From a virus: a stretch of 20,530 nucleotides of DNA. The notes under the pieces are model-generated. The model saw only the letters and a list, made by a program, of their open reading frames with translations. It was not told the origin of the DNA and ran no database searches. This document shows, piece by piece, positions 14,399 to 20,530 of the stretch. The stretch covers positions 1 through 20,530 of IMG/VR virus record IMGVR_UViG_3300044730_000204; one strand, 5' to 3'. A program made the position numbers and the translations under genes. Position 1 is the stretch's first letter, and each line of letters opens with the position of its first letter.

Positions 14399-15709
14399 AT
14401 GAACATTGAAAAATCTTTATGGTCTTCAAATGGCGACAACATCGTTTTGTCTGTGCCATTCACCAAAGTAAATCGTGAAAAAAGAACTGTGTCAGGTTTT
14501 GCAACATTAGACAATGTTGACCAAACTGGTGACATGGTTACATCAGAAGCAAGTATGAAAGCGTTTGAAAATTTCCGTGGAAACATTCGTGAGATGCATG
14601 GTCCAAATGCTGTAGGCAAGATGATTTCATTTAGACCAGAAACATACTATGATACAGAAACAAAAGAATTTTATAACGGAGTATATGTAGACGCATATGT
14701 TTCAAAAGGCGCACAGGATACTTGGGAAAAGGTTCTTGATGGAACCCTGGCAGGATTTTCAATCGGCGGAAAGATTACAGAGTCAGACAATGAAGTTAAC
14801 AAGTCAACAGGTAAGCCAGTAAGATTTATTAAGGGCTACGAATTGATGGAACTATCAATTGTAGATTCACCAGCAAATGAACTTTGCAATATCTTGTCAA
14901 TTCAAAAGATGAACGGACAAATGATCTTCAAGGGCATTGCAGTAGATGTCGTAACAGAGAATATTTTTTATTGCAAAGAAAGTGATTCTGTTTTTATTTC
15001 AACAGAAAAAACATATGAGTCTCCAATCACTGGAAAGCCAGCCGAACTAATCGGATGGGTAGAAAGCTCAGATGTTAACAAAGCAAAAGAGATAGATAAA
15101 ATTCTTGATTTATACAAGTCAAGATCCACGTTGCCTGAAACACAAACAATTGCAAAACAGGCAAACGCAGAAGGAGGTAATGAAGTGTCAGAAAATACAG
15201 AAACCACTGCAGTTGAAGAGACTGTAGTAGAAGAAGCACCTGCTGTTGAAGAAACACCAGCTGCTGAAGAAGCTCCTGCAGAAGACGCAGTAGCAGACGC
15301 TTCTGCCGAAACTCTGGAAAAAGCAGCCGACGTATCAGAAGTTGAGGTTGATGAACCTGATTTTGCAAAGATGTTGGGCGATCTAAAAGGCTTTTTCTCA
15401 GAAACTCTAAACAAGGCTACAGATGCAAATGCAGCACAGGTTAAGACTGTTACAGAAACAGTTGAGACTTTTAGCAAGAGCGTTGATAGCCGAATCACAG
15501 AGTTGGCAGAACAACACGCAGTCCTTTCAAAGGCTGTTGAAGATATCAGAAACACGATTGATGGCGTACAGAAGCGTGTCGATGCAGTAGAAGGTGAGAC
15601 TGCAATTAAGAAGTCCTCAGACCTTGGCGGGTCTCAGGAAGTAAGTACAATCAAGAAATCAAAATGGAACGGTTCTTTCCTCGGTTCCGTAAACGAATTA
15701 ATTAGATAA
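14399..15709 (+). CDS. XkdF-like prohead protease fused to capsid scaffold
   Basis: ATG 14399 gives 436 residues; a TTG at 14363 coincides with the likely -35 box and is not used. Residues 1-175 match the XkdF-like serine protease family: VSGFATLDNVDQTGD at 31-45, EMHGPNAVGKM at 65-75 with candidate His67, GTLAGFSIGG at 115-124 with candidate Ser121, and GYELMELSIVDSPAN at 146-160. After a linker, residues 260-320 are rich in Glu, Ala and Val, and about 325-400 is predicted helical or coiled-coil (TVTETVETFSKSVDSRITEL), the usual scaffold end. The C-terminus is basic (TIKKSKWNG). The product would organise and then cleave the procapsid. It lies directly before the capsid gene. A strong internal start separates the two halves (see the nested scaffold entry). 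Confidence 0.83.
   Translation: MNIEKSLWSSNGDNIVLSVPFTKVNREKRTVSGFATLDNVDQTGDMVTSEASMKAFENFRGNIREMHGPNAVGKMISFRPETYYDTETKEFYNGVYVDAYVSKGAQDTWEKVLDGTLAGFSIGGKITESDNEVNKSTGKPVRFIKGYELMELSIVDSPANELCNILSIQKMNGQMIFKGIAVDVVTENIFYCKESDSVFISTEKTYESPITGKPAELIGWVESSDVNKAKEIDKILDLYKSRSTLPETQTIAKQANAEGGNEVSENTETTAVEETVVEEAPAVEETPAAEEAPAEDAVADASAETLEKAADVSEVEVDEPDFAKMLGDLKGFFSETLNKATDANAAQVKTVTETVETFSKSVDSRITELAEQHAVLSKAVEDIRNTIDGVQKRVDAVEGETAIKKSSDLGGSQEVSTIKKSKWNGSFLGSVNELIR
15171..15178 (+). promoter_or_regulatory. Internal Shine-Dalgarno site for nested scaffold
   Basis: AAGGAGGT is a near-perfect ribosome site inside the protease-scaffold gene, 6 nt before an in-frame GTG at 15185. It lies at the boundary between the protease and scaffold parts. 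Confidence 0.6.
15185..15709 (+). CDS. Nested scaffold protein from an internal GTG start
   Basis: The in-frame GTG at 15185 corresponds to Val263 of the full protein and would give a 174-residue product starting (M)SENTETTAVEE. It contains the acidic Glu/Ala/Val linker and the C-terminal coiled coil but none of the protease. Lambda C/Nu3 is the classic case where the scaffold is made both fused to a protease and alone from a nested start, the free form being in excess. The strong ribosome site and its placement at the domain boundary support the same design here. No protein data are available, so it remains a prediction. An out-of-frame ATG at 15180 is only 1 nt from the site and ends after about 15 codons. 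Confidence 0.6.
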   Translation: MSENTETTAVEETVVEEAPAVEETPAAEEAPAEDAVADASAETLEKAADVSEVEVDEPDFAKMLGDLKGFFSETLNKATDANAAQVKTVTETVETFSKSVDSRITELAEQHAVLSKAVEDIRNTIDGVQKRVDAVEGETAIKKSSDLGGSQEVSTIKKSKWNGSFLGSVNELIR

Positions 15710-15729
15710 ACAAAGGTAGGTGAAAATAT

Positions 15730-16779
15730 ATGAGCAATGAATTATTAGAAAAGTCAGTAGCTGCTAACACTAGCGTTACAGGTAACATGACAGGTGCTGC
15801 AGTAGCTACTACTGGAGTACACATTGGCTCTGAGGGTGAAGGTGGACTCCTTAACCCAGAGCAGTCAGCTCGCTTCCTTGACTATATGTTCGACGCAACC
15901 GTAATTGGTAAAGTCGCCCGTACAGTAAGAATGAAAGCAGACACAACAGAGATTGATCGTATGTCAGTAGGCGAGAAGCTTATGAAGCTCGCAACTGAAG
16001 CAGACGACACAGCAGCTAACTCAGCTGTATCATTCTCAAAGATTTCTTTGACAACAAAGAAGCTTCGTCTAGATTGGGAACTATCAACAGAGTCTCTAGA
16101 AGACAACATTGAGGGTCCAGATCTAGAAGATCACATCGCACGTATGATGGCAACACAGGCAGGTAACGACATTGAAGATGTAATCCTAAATGGAGATACA
16201 ACTCTAACAGGAGATGCATTGTACAAGTCATTTGACGGCGTTGTAAAGAAGGCAAAGGCATACGGTCACGTTGTAGACAACGGTGGATCAGCAATTTCTC
16301 GTGCAGCATTTAACTCTGCTCTAAAGGAACTTCCACGTAAGTACAAGCAGCGTCGTGCTGATCTTCGCTTCCTAGTAGGATCAAACTTGATCCAGGACTT
16401 CCTATTTGCAAACAGCATTGGTACTAACCAGACAATTCCACAGGATATTGCTTCAAGCATCATCCGTGGTGATGTACAGCCAGTCTCAGGACCAGCAGGT
16501 TACGTAGCACCTTATGCATTCGGTATTCCAATTGTTGAAGTTCCACTTCTTAACGAAGCACAGGACGGCGACTATTCAGGAGAGACAGGAAACCACGGAG
16601 ACATCCACTTGACATTTCCTAACAACGTAGTTGTTGGAATCAAGCGTGACGTAACTGTTTACCGTTTCTTCTGGCCACGCAAGGACTCAATTGAGTACAC
16701 AATGTATACTCGTGTTGGTGTCCAGATCGAACAAGCAGATGCTTGGGTCGTTGTGAAGAACGTTAAAGTAGCTTCATAA
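15730..16779 (+). CDS. Major capsid protein, HK97 fold
   Basis: This 349-residue protein sits where the major capsid protein is expected, after the protease-scaffold. It has an N-terminal segment of about 40 residues (possible N-arm or delta region) with GGLLNPEQSARFLDYMFDAT, beta-rich E-loop-like sequence (KISLTTKKLRLDWELSTESL), the spine helix with DLEDHIARMMATQAGNDIED and VILNGD, and a C-terminal P/A-domain part with FGIPIVEVPLL and FPNNVVVGIKRDVTVYRFFW. These are features of the Phage_capsid (HK97-like) family. An AGGTG site precedes the ATG. Codon choice is visibly different from neighbouring genes, with more C-ending codons such as AAC, TTC and GAC, as expected for a very highly expressed protein. 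A strong terminator follows 24 bases after the stop. Confidence 0.88.
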   Translation: MSNELLEKSVAANTSVTGNMTGAAVATTGVHIGSEGEGGLLNPEQSARFLDYMFDATVIGKVARTVRMKADTTEIDRMSVGEKLMKLATEADDTAANSAVSFSKISLTTKKLRLDWELSTESLEDNIEGPDLEDHIARMMATQAGNDIEDVILNGDTTLTGDALYKSFDGVVKKAKAYGHVVDNGGSAISRAAFNSALKELPRKYKQRRADLRFLVGSNLIQDFLFANSIGTNQTIPQDIASSIIRGDVQPVSGPAGYVAPYAFGIPIVEVPLLNEAQDGDYSGETGNHGDIHLTFPNNVVVGIKRDVTVYRFFWPRKDSIEYTMYTRVGVQIEQADAWVVVKNVKVAS

Positions 16780-16803
16780 TTTAGGATTAAATCCGCAAGA
16801 GAG

Positions 16804-16830
16804 GCCCCCAATTAATTTTGGGGGCTTTTC
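16804..16830 (+). terminator. Strong rho-independent terminator after the capsid gene
   Basis: GCCCCCAA (16804-16811) pairs with TTGGGGGC (16818-16825), an 8-bp GC-rich stem with a 6-nt loop, followed directly by TTTTC and more T-rich sequence. Confidence 0.92.
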
Positions 16831-16854
16831 ATTTTAATTTACTAATGCTATAAT
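16826..16854 (+). promoter_or_regulatory. Promoter overlapping the terminator T tract
   Basis: TGCTATAAT at 16846-16854 is a perfect extended -10 element; TTTTCA at 16826-16831, in the terminator tail, is 17 nt upstream. It would restart transcription near 16861 for the connector genes. Confidence 0.6.
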
Positions 16855-16883
16855 TAATTGACCTAGAAAAAGGAGAATATGAG

Positions 16884-17279
16884 ATGTCATTTGACACCCT
16901 AAAGGTAGCAGAACTAAAGAAAATTGCAGAGGACTTTGCAGTTGAGACAACAAGCTTAAAGAATAAAAACGATATTATCGCAGCTCTAACAGAAGAAGGC
17001 GTAACCTGGGCAGTGTACGAACAAACAGTTAAAAAGATCAAAGAAGAAGCAGAAGAGATCGAAGTGACACCTAGATTTGATAAAAACCAGAAGCTTACAG
17101 AAGATATGGTGCTTGTCAGAATGACTAGAGAGAACTTCCGCTATGATATTATGGGATACACATTCACAAAAGATCACCCATTTGTAGCAATGTCTTCAGA
17201 CAAGGCTCAAGCGATCTTTGATAAAGAGGAGGGTTTTAGACCAGCTACACCAAAGGAAGCTCAAGACTTCTATAGCTAA
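16884..17279 (+). CDS. Small head protein with N-terminal HeH/SAP-like domain
   Basis: AAAGGAG lies 8 nt before ATG 16884. The 131-residue protein starts with a helix-extended-loop-helix pattern at about 4-36 (TLKVAELKKIAEDFAVETTS followed by a KNDIIAALTEEG helix), like the HeH, SAP or Rho N-terminal motifs. A charged helix (KKIKEEAEEIEV) joins it to a C-terminal region with DMVLVRMTRENFRYDIMGYT and HPFVAMSSDKAQAIFDKEEG. Small proteins with a HeH-type domain often lie right behind the capsid gene in HK97-like phages. A role in head completion or DNA contact is inferred; no enzyme motif is visible. Confidence 0.7.
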   Translation: MSFDTLKVAELKKIAEDFAVETTSLKNKNDIIAALTEEGVTWAVYEQTVKKIKEEAEEIEVTPRFDKNQKLTEDMVLVRMTRENFRYDIMGYTFTKDHPFVAMSSDKAQAIFDKEEGFRPATPKEAQDFYS

Positions 17280-17294
17280 TCTAAAACATAAATA

Positions 17295-18284
17295 ATGGCA
17301 GAAATATATAAGGATCAAACATCACCTATCAAGACTAAAATATTTTGGGCAGGTGAAATTGTTGATGCAGATGACGATTTAGTTTCTGCCGCTATTTACG
17401 ACATAACAGAAGATAAGACAATTTCCCCATCGGTTAATCCAAATACTGTTCTTGTAACATTATCTGCGACAAAGCTTGAGACAGACATTGGTACCTATCA
17501 AATTGTTATACCTTTTCAGTATTGTCAAAGAAATAGAAAGTTTAAGATTGTCTGGTCATATGAAGTTGGCGGAGTAGAGGCATCTCATATTTACTATACA
17601 GATGTAGTTACTCCTTATGCAAACATGGCCGATATTATAGAAGAGCTAAATATTGGAACAGACCCATCAGATCCAAACTATAAAACTTATCATGAGCTTC
17701 AAATGGCAGAAAAATATGCTAGAAAGCTAATTGAAGAATATTGCAATCAGTCTTTCTATCTTTATGATGATACGGAAATTGCATATGGCTCTGGTTCAGA
17801 CGTACTAGCTCTTCCATATAGAATACATCAAATACATAAGCTTTATGAAAATGACGTTCTTGTTGTAGATAATATTAATTCAGAGAATAACTGGATATTC
17901 GAACCAGTAATTTCTGAATCTAATTTTGGAATTAGAGTAAACAGGCAAGACTTATTAGATAATGTAACTTATACAGCTAACGGATTAATTCCTCCATCAA
18001 TTAATGATAGAGGATATTCAGGAGCATTTAGAGAAGATTTTAGATATGTTGTATCTGGAAGATTTGGCTGGCCAACAGTACCAGACAATGTTCAAGAGGC
18101 ATCCTTAATTTTAATTCAGCAGTATTTTGACAGAGATACTGCATGGAGAAACAAATACGTTAAGAGTATAAGCACCTTCGACTGGAAGTTTGATTATATG
18201 GGAGGTGCCCATACTGGAACTGGAAATCTTTATGCAGATAAGCTTTTGGATGCATATGTAATTAGAGGAATGGCAACATTCTAA
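17295..18284 (+). CDS. Head-tail connector (adaptor) with extra N-terminal domain
   Basis: This is a 329-residue protein. Residues from about 110 onward, from MADIIEELNIGTDPSDPNYK through a helical part and ending with SGRFGWPTVPDNVQEASLIL and MGGAHTGTGNLYADKLLDAY, match the pattern of gp6/gp15-type head-tail adaptors, which form a ring beneath the portal. Residues 1-105 are an additional beta-rich domain (KTKIFWAGEIVDADDDLVSA ... GTYQIVIPFQYCQRN), resembling an immunoglobulin-like module and making the protein longer than most adaptors. No clear Shine-Dalgarno site precedes the ATG. The next gene starts 2 bases after its stop. The connector assignment rests on position and the C-terminal pattern; the extra domain has no known job. 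Confidence 0.72.
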   Translation: MAEIYKDQTSPIKTKIFWAGEIVDADDDLVSAAIYDITEDKTISPSVNPNTVLVTLSATKLETDIGTYQIVIPFQYCQRNRKFKIVWSYEVGGVEASHIYYTDVVTPYANMADIIEELNIGTDPSDPNYKTYHELQMAEKYARKLIEEYCNQSFYLYDDTEIAYGSGSDVLALPYRIHQIHKLYENDVLVVDNINSENNWIFEPVISESNFGIRVNRQDLLDNVTYTANGLIPPSINDRGYSGAFREDFRYVVSGRFGWPTVPDNVQEASLILIQQYFDRDTAWRNKYVKSISTFDWKFDYMGGAHTGTGNLYADKLLDAYVIRGMATF

Positions 18285-18285
18285 A

Positions 18286-18711
18286 ATGGATATAATTTCA
18301 TCAGTGTTACCAATGCTGCTAGATGTTTATGTTCAAGCAGACACCCAAGACCCAGATACTGGTGCAATTGTAAAAGAGTTTCAATACAGAGCCACATTAA
18401 GCTGTCATGCAAAGGGAATTATTAGTAACTCCGCAACAGCAAGAAGTGGTGATAGACAGGTTATAGCTAATAAATATTCTAATGAGCAGATGATTCAAAT
18501 TAGAACCATAGAAAAGTTAAATCTTAGACATAAGCTTACAGCAATCAGAGACAAGAATAATAACTATATATGGAAAGAGCTAAACTATCCAACAGAGTCA
18601 CCAACCGTATTCGAGGTTATTGGAGTTACTCCTATGCTTGATCCATTTGGAACAATTGTTGGATACAGCACCGTAGCTAAAAGATCGGAGAATCAGGCAA
18701 TTGGAGTCTAA
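18286..18711 (+). CDS. Head closure (stopper) protein
   Basis: This 141-residue protein is small and beta-rich, with VLPMLLDVYVQADTQDPDTG at the start and FEVIGVTPMLDPFGTIVGYS near the end. This pattern and its place as the second connector gene fit the head-closure family (SPP1 gp16-like or HK97-type head-tail joining proteins), which plug the channel below the adaptor. Its ATG lies 2 bases after the adaptor stop, so it is probably translated by coupling. It overlaps the following gene by 11 bases. No catalytic motif is present. Confidence rests mostly on gene order. Confidence 0.65.
   Translation: MDIISSVLPMLLDVYVQADTQDPDTGAIVKEFQYRATLSCHAKGIISNSATARSGDRQVIANKYSNEQMIQIRTIEKLNLRHKLTAIRDKNNNYIWKELNYPTESPTVFEVIGVTPMLDPFGTIVGYSTVAKRSENQAIGV
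18687..18690 (+). promoter_or_regulatory. Ribosome binding site that supports a TTG start
   Basis: GGAG lies 10 nt before TTG 18701. The nearby ATG at 18711 is out of frame and ends after three codons. Confidence 0.55.
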
Positions 18712-19480
18712 TGCAGCATTAGTATCTGTAGCCAGTGGATTAGAAAGATTAATGACTGGATCAAATACTTCTATATTTAAAGACTCAACCGTTGCTCAAA
18801 TCTCTGCTACTGTTTATTATCAAGCACAAGTTATGGCAAAATTAACATCAAATAAGAATTTTCAGAATAAATTTAACACAATAATATTTAAACAAATAGA
18901 GGAAGACTTTGGCGCATATATAGACGCCAAGGCAAGAACCTCACCACTAGCACTTCATCATGTTTATGAATGGAAGAAAACTGGAAACCCAGGTTCAAGA
19001 CTGTTTGAAATAAATAAGTTATCACAAGATGGATTGTCATTTAAGATTGGATATTCTTTTAAATTATCTAAATCAATGGTTCCAACAAGTAGGGGTAACC
19101 ACAGACATGTATTCGCAAATAAAGCATCTGTCATGGAAGCTGGAATGCCTGTCATAATCCGCCCAAGGTCATCTGAGCGACTTGTATTTGATGTTGATGG
19201 TTCTACCATCTTTATGCCTAAAGGGGCTTCAGTGACCGTTACAAAGCCTGGAGGGGTTAGAGTAAAAGATACCTTCGCAGTATCATATAAACATTTCTTT
19301 ACAGGCAATTTAGTTAATTTATCAATCAAGAAATCTGGATTTCAAAGAATGTTTAATAGTTCAATTAGTAAAGCATTAAGTATCCCAATTGATATTAAGA
19401 GAGTTAAATATTCATTTTCTCCTAATACAGTCAGAGGGCAAGCAGACTTTGCTTTAACTTCAGCATTTGGAGGTGCATAA
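18701..19480 (+). CDS. Neck protein
   Basis: The gene starts at TTG 18701, inside the end of the preceding gene, giving 259 residues (MESNAALVSVASGLERLMTG). Central features are SPLALHHVYEWKKTGNPGSR, a beta-rich middle with MEAGMPVIIRPRSS and FMPKGASVTVTKPGGVRVKD, and a basic C-terminus with IKKSGFQRMF. It occupies the third position of the adaptor, stopper, neck, tail-completion order known from siphophages and myophages, so I call it the neck protein of the Ne1/gp10-like type. No enzyme motif is visible. Its stop codon overlaps the next start by one base. Confidence 0.6.
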   Translation: MESNAALVSVASGLERLMTGSNTSIFKDSTVAQISATVYYQAQVMAKLTSNKNFQNKFNTIIFKQIEEDFGAYIDAKARTSPLALHHVYEWKKTGNPGSRLFEINKLSQDGLSFKIGYSFKLSKSMVPTSRGNHRHVFANKASVMEAGMPVIIRPRSSERLVFDVDGSTIFMPKGASVTVTKPGGVRVKDTFAVSYKHFFTGNLVNLSIKKSGFQRMFNSSISKALSIPIDIKRVKYSFSPNTVRGQADFALTSAFGGA

Positions 19481-19989
19481 TGGTTAATTATAAATTAGAC
19501 GCAATGCTTGAATTACGAAAGTACATTTGGAAGCGGCTAAAAGATACAGAGATATTTAATGAGGATGATTACTATAGTGATAATATAGGAGAGATTACAG
19601 TCCCTATTATTCCCGTCCAGCAAGTACCTGAACTAAATCAATTCTTGAGCGGCAAGAAGCATATTGTCTATGACAAGATAGGAATGTCATATGAAGACCT
19701 ATGGGCTATATGCTGTGAGCAAATCCTATTTACAGTCTACTCAACAGACATATCTGATATCAATGAGATTAGAAACTTTATGGTAGATGAATTTAGAAGG
19801 GTAGATGAGTCAGCAAGAGATGTCAATAATTGGACAGGCCTATCAGACAAATTCCAGTTCTATAGTATATTCATTGCAGACATGTCCCCAACTGAGCCAT
19901 CTCAGGAAATGCAGGGATTTTTGTCAACAGACATAATCTTAGAAATTAAGTATGCAAGATCTTCGGGGTCAGACGGTAGATTTATTTAG
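19480..19989 (+). CDS. Tail completion/terminator protein
   Basis: This 169-residue protein starts one base into the stop codon of the neck gene and has GGAGG at 19469-19473. It has an N-terminal helix (LELRKYIWKRLKD), a beta-alpha pattern (ITVPIIPVQQVPEL, AICCEQILFTVYS) and ends with a strand, DIILEIKYARSS. This ferredoxin-like alternation and the position just before the major tail protein fit the tail terminator or tail-completion family that caps the tail tube and joins it to the neck. Sequence motifs alone would not prove this; gene order is the main argument. A hairpin follows the stop. Confidence 0.65.
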   Translation: MVNYKLDAMLELRKYIWKRLKDTEIFNEDDYYSDNIGEITVPIIPVQQVPELNQFLSGKKHIVYDKIGMSYEDLWAICCEQILFTVYSTDISDINEIRNFMVDEFRRVDESARDVNNWTGLSDKFQFYSIFIADMSPTEPSQEMQGFLSTDIILEIKYARSSGSDGRFI

Positions 19990-19990
19990 T

Positions 19991-20019
19991 TTGCCTTTTT
20001 ACCCAAAAAGGCCTATTAT
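19991..20019 (+). promoter_or_regulatory. Possible promoter for the tail tube gene
   Basis: TTGCCT (19991-19996) and TATTAT (20014-20019) are 17 nt apart. The 11-mer TTGCCTTTTTA is also the -35 region before the protease gene at 14363. It would give a leader of about 70 nt. Confidence 0.38.
19993..20012 (+). terminator. Hairpin between tail-completion and tail tube genes
   Basis: GCCTTTTT and AAAAAGGC form a perfect 8-bp stem with loop ACCC right after the stop codon. The downstream sequence is A+T-rich but not a clean T run, so it may attenuate rather than stop transcription. Confidence 0.5.
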
Positions 20020-20082
20020 TATACCAAGAGGAAAGACAGCCTAGCCAGCTTTGATAGATTTTATTTATGATTTTGAAATAAC

Positions 20083-20089
20083 AGGAGGT
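20083..20089 (+). promoter_or_regulatory. Strong ribosome binding site for the tail tube gene
   Basis: AGGAGGT lies 8 nt before ATG 20098. This is among the best ribosome sites in the window, which fits a very abundant structural protein. Confidence 0.8.
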
Positions 20090-20097
20090 AAAACAAT

Positions 20098-20530
20098 ATG
20101 GCAATTTCAGCCGCAAATAATGCAAAGAACATCATTGTTGGTGCTTCACCATTATTCCTTAGCGTTGCTACCACAGGAGATTCTTCACTTGACCCAACAG
20201 TGGGTTCAAACAAGGAGTCATTCTCATCAACAGCATCTTACACAGATACTTTGAATGCAGCAACAGCTAAATGGAAGAATGTTGGATTCACAAACAACGG
20301 TCTTCAGATTACATACAACCCAACTTATGGAAATGTAACAGTAGATCAGCTTCTTGACAGCGCAAAGCTTTTCAAGGAGTCTATGGAAGTTATGATTGCA
20401 ACAGAAATGGCGGAAGGCGTTCTTGAGAACGTACTCGCAGTTTTTGGACAGCCAGGAACAATTTCAGGTGGATCAGTAACAACAATTACAGCAGATGAGA
20501 CACTAACATCTGCAGATCCAACTTCTTCAA
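20098..20530 (+). CDS. Major tail (tube) protein, 3' end outside window
   Basis: The frame opens at ATG 20098 with MAISAANNAKNIIVGASPLF and stays open to the window edge, showing 144 residues. It contains ATAKWKNVGFTNNGLQITYN, VTVDQLLDSAKLFKESMEVM and EMAEGVLENVLAVFGQPGTI. The GFTNNGLQITY strand followed by a helix that ends in ATEMAE is typical of major tail tube proteins, which stack as hexameric rings. Gene order (right after the tail-completion gene), the strong ribosome site, and codon choice leaning to C-ending codons, as in the capsid gene, all support this. Whether the phage has a long flexible or a contractile tail cannot be told from here. Confidence 0.75.
   Translation, partial: MAISAANNAKNIIVGASPLFLSVATTGDSSLDPTVGSNKESFSSTASYTDTLNAATAKWKNVGFTNNGLQITYNPTYGNVTVDQLLDSAKLFKESMEVMIATEMAEGVLENVLAVFGQPGTISGGSVTTITADETLTSADPTSS

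Noticed and set aside
14968-15555. A 195-codon open frame on the minus strand.
   Set aside because: It is the antisense of the Glu/Ala-rich scaffold part, a composition effect of GAA/GCA codons, with no supporting signals.
17277-17294. A fifth leaderless promoter before the adaptor gene (TAATCT at 17277-17282).
   Set aside because: The box is a poor match and 12 nt from the ATG; the gene is probably co-transcribed with the one before it.
20051-20254. A 67-codon open frame near the window end.
   Set aside because: It is out of frame with the tail tube gene starting at 20098, which has a strong ribosome site and a recognisable product.
1-20530. tRNA or rRNA genes, insertion sequences and attachment sites.
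   Set aside because: No cloverleaf, transposase, integrase or terminal repeat was recognised by eye on either strand.

Overview
This A+T-rich window is a late structural module of a tailed double-stranded DNA bacteriophage. Every gene is on the + strand and packing is dense: the largest gap without a gene is about 150 bases. The head genes follow the HK97-like order: portal, XkdF-like protease joined to a scaffold, major capsid protein, head-tail connectors, tail tube. Two hints point to an actinobacterial host with a low-GC genome, perhaps a freshwater actinobacterium. Several first genes of transcription units appear to be leaderless (a -10 box ends 6-8 nt before ATG), and the fibre N-termini look like those of actinophages. 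The host assignment is inference.

Layout. (1) 1-3525: two tandem units, each an Fn3 plus glycine-rich fibre or adhesin gene followed by a small partner gene. (2) 3586-8102: a cassette that does not look structural: a DUF6065-like protein, a GH130-like beta-propeller, a TPR protein, a SAM methyltransferase, an ATP-grasp ligase and a GT25-like glycosyltransferase. The last five overlap or abut and look like one operon. (3) 8136-12333: a collagen-like fibre, a third glycine-rich fibre and a LamG-like protein. (4) 12397-16779: a small unknown protein, portal, protease-scaffold and major capsid protein, closed by a strong terminator. (5) 16884-20530: a HeH/SAP-like small protein, four connector or neck proteins, and the start of the major tail protein, cut by the window edge.

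How the genes fit together. Regions 1 and 3 probably build the receptor-binding apparatus from stacked Fn3, collagen and polyglycine modules. Region 2 may make or attach a glycan or amino-acyl modification to those fibres or to the host surface. Regions 4 and 5 build the capsid and neck. Most new transcription units begin after a hairpin with a sigma70-type promoter, whereas genes inside operons use Shine-Dalgarno sites or stop-start coupling. The most notable points are the nested scaffold start inside the protease gene, the four leaderless starts, and the GT25-like gene directly upstream of a threonine-rich, almost proline-free collagen-like fibre.
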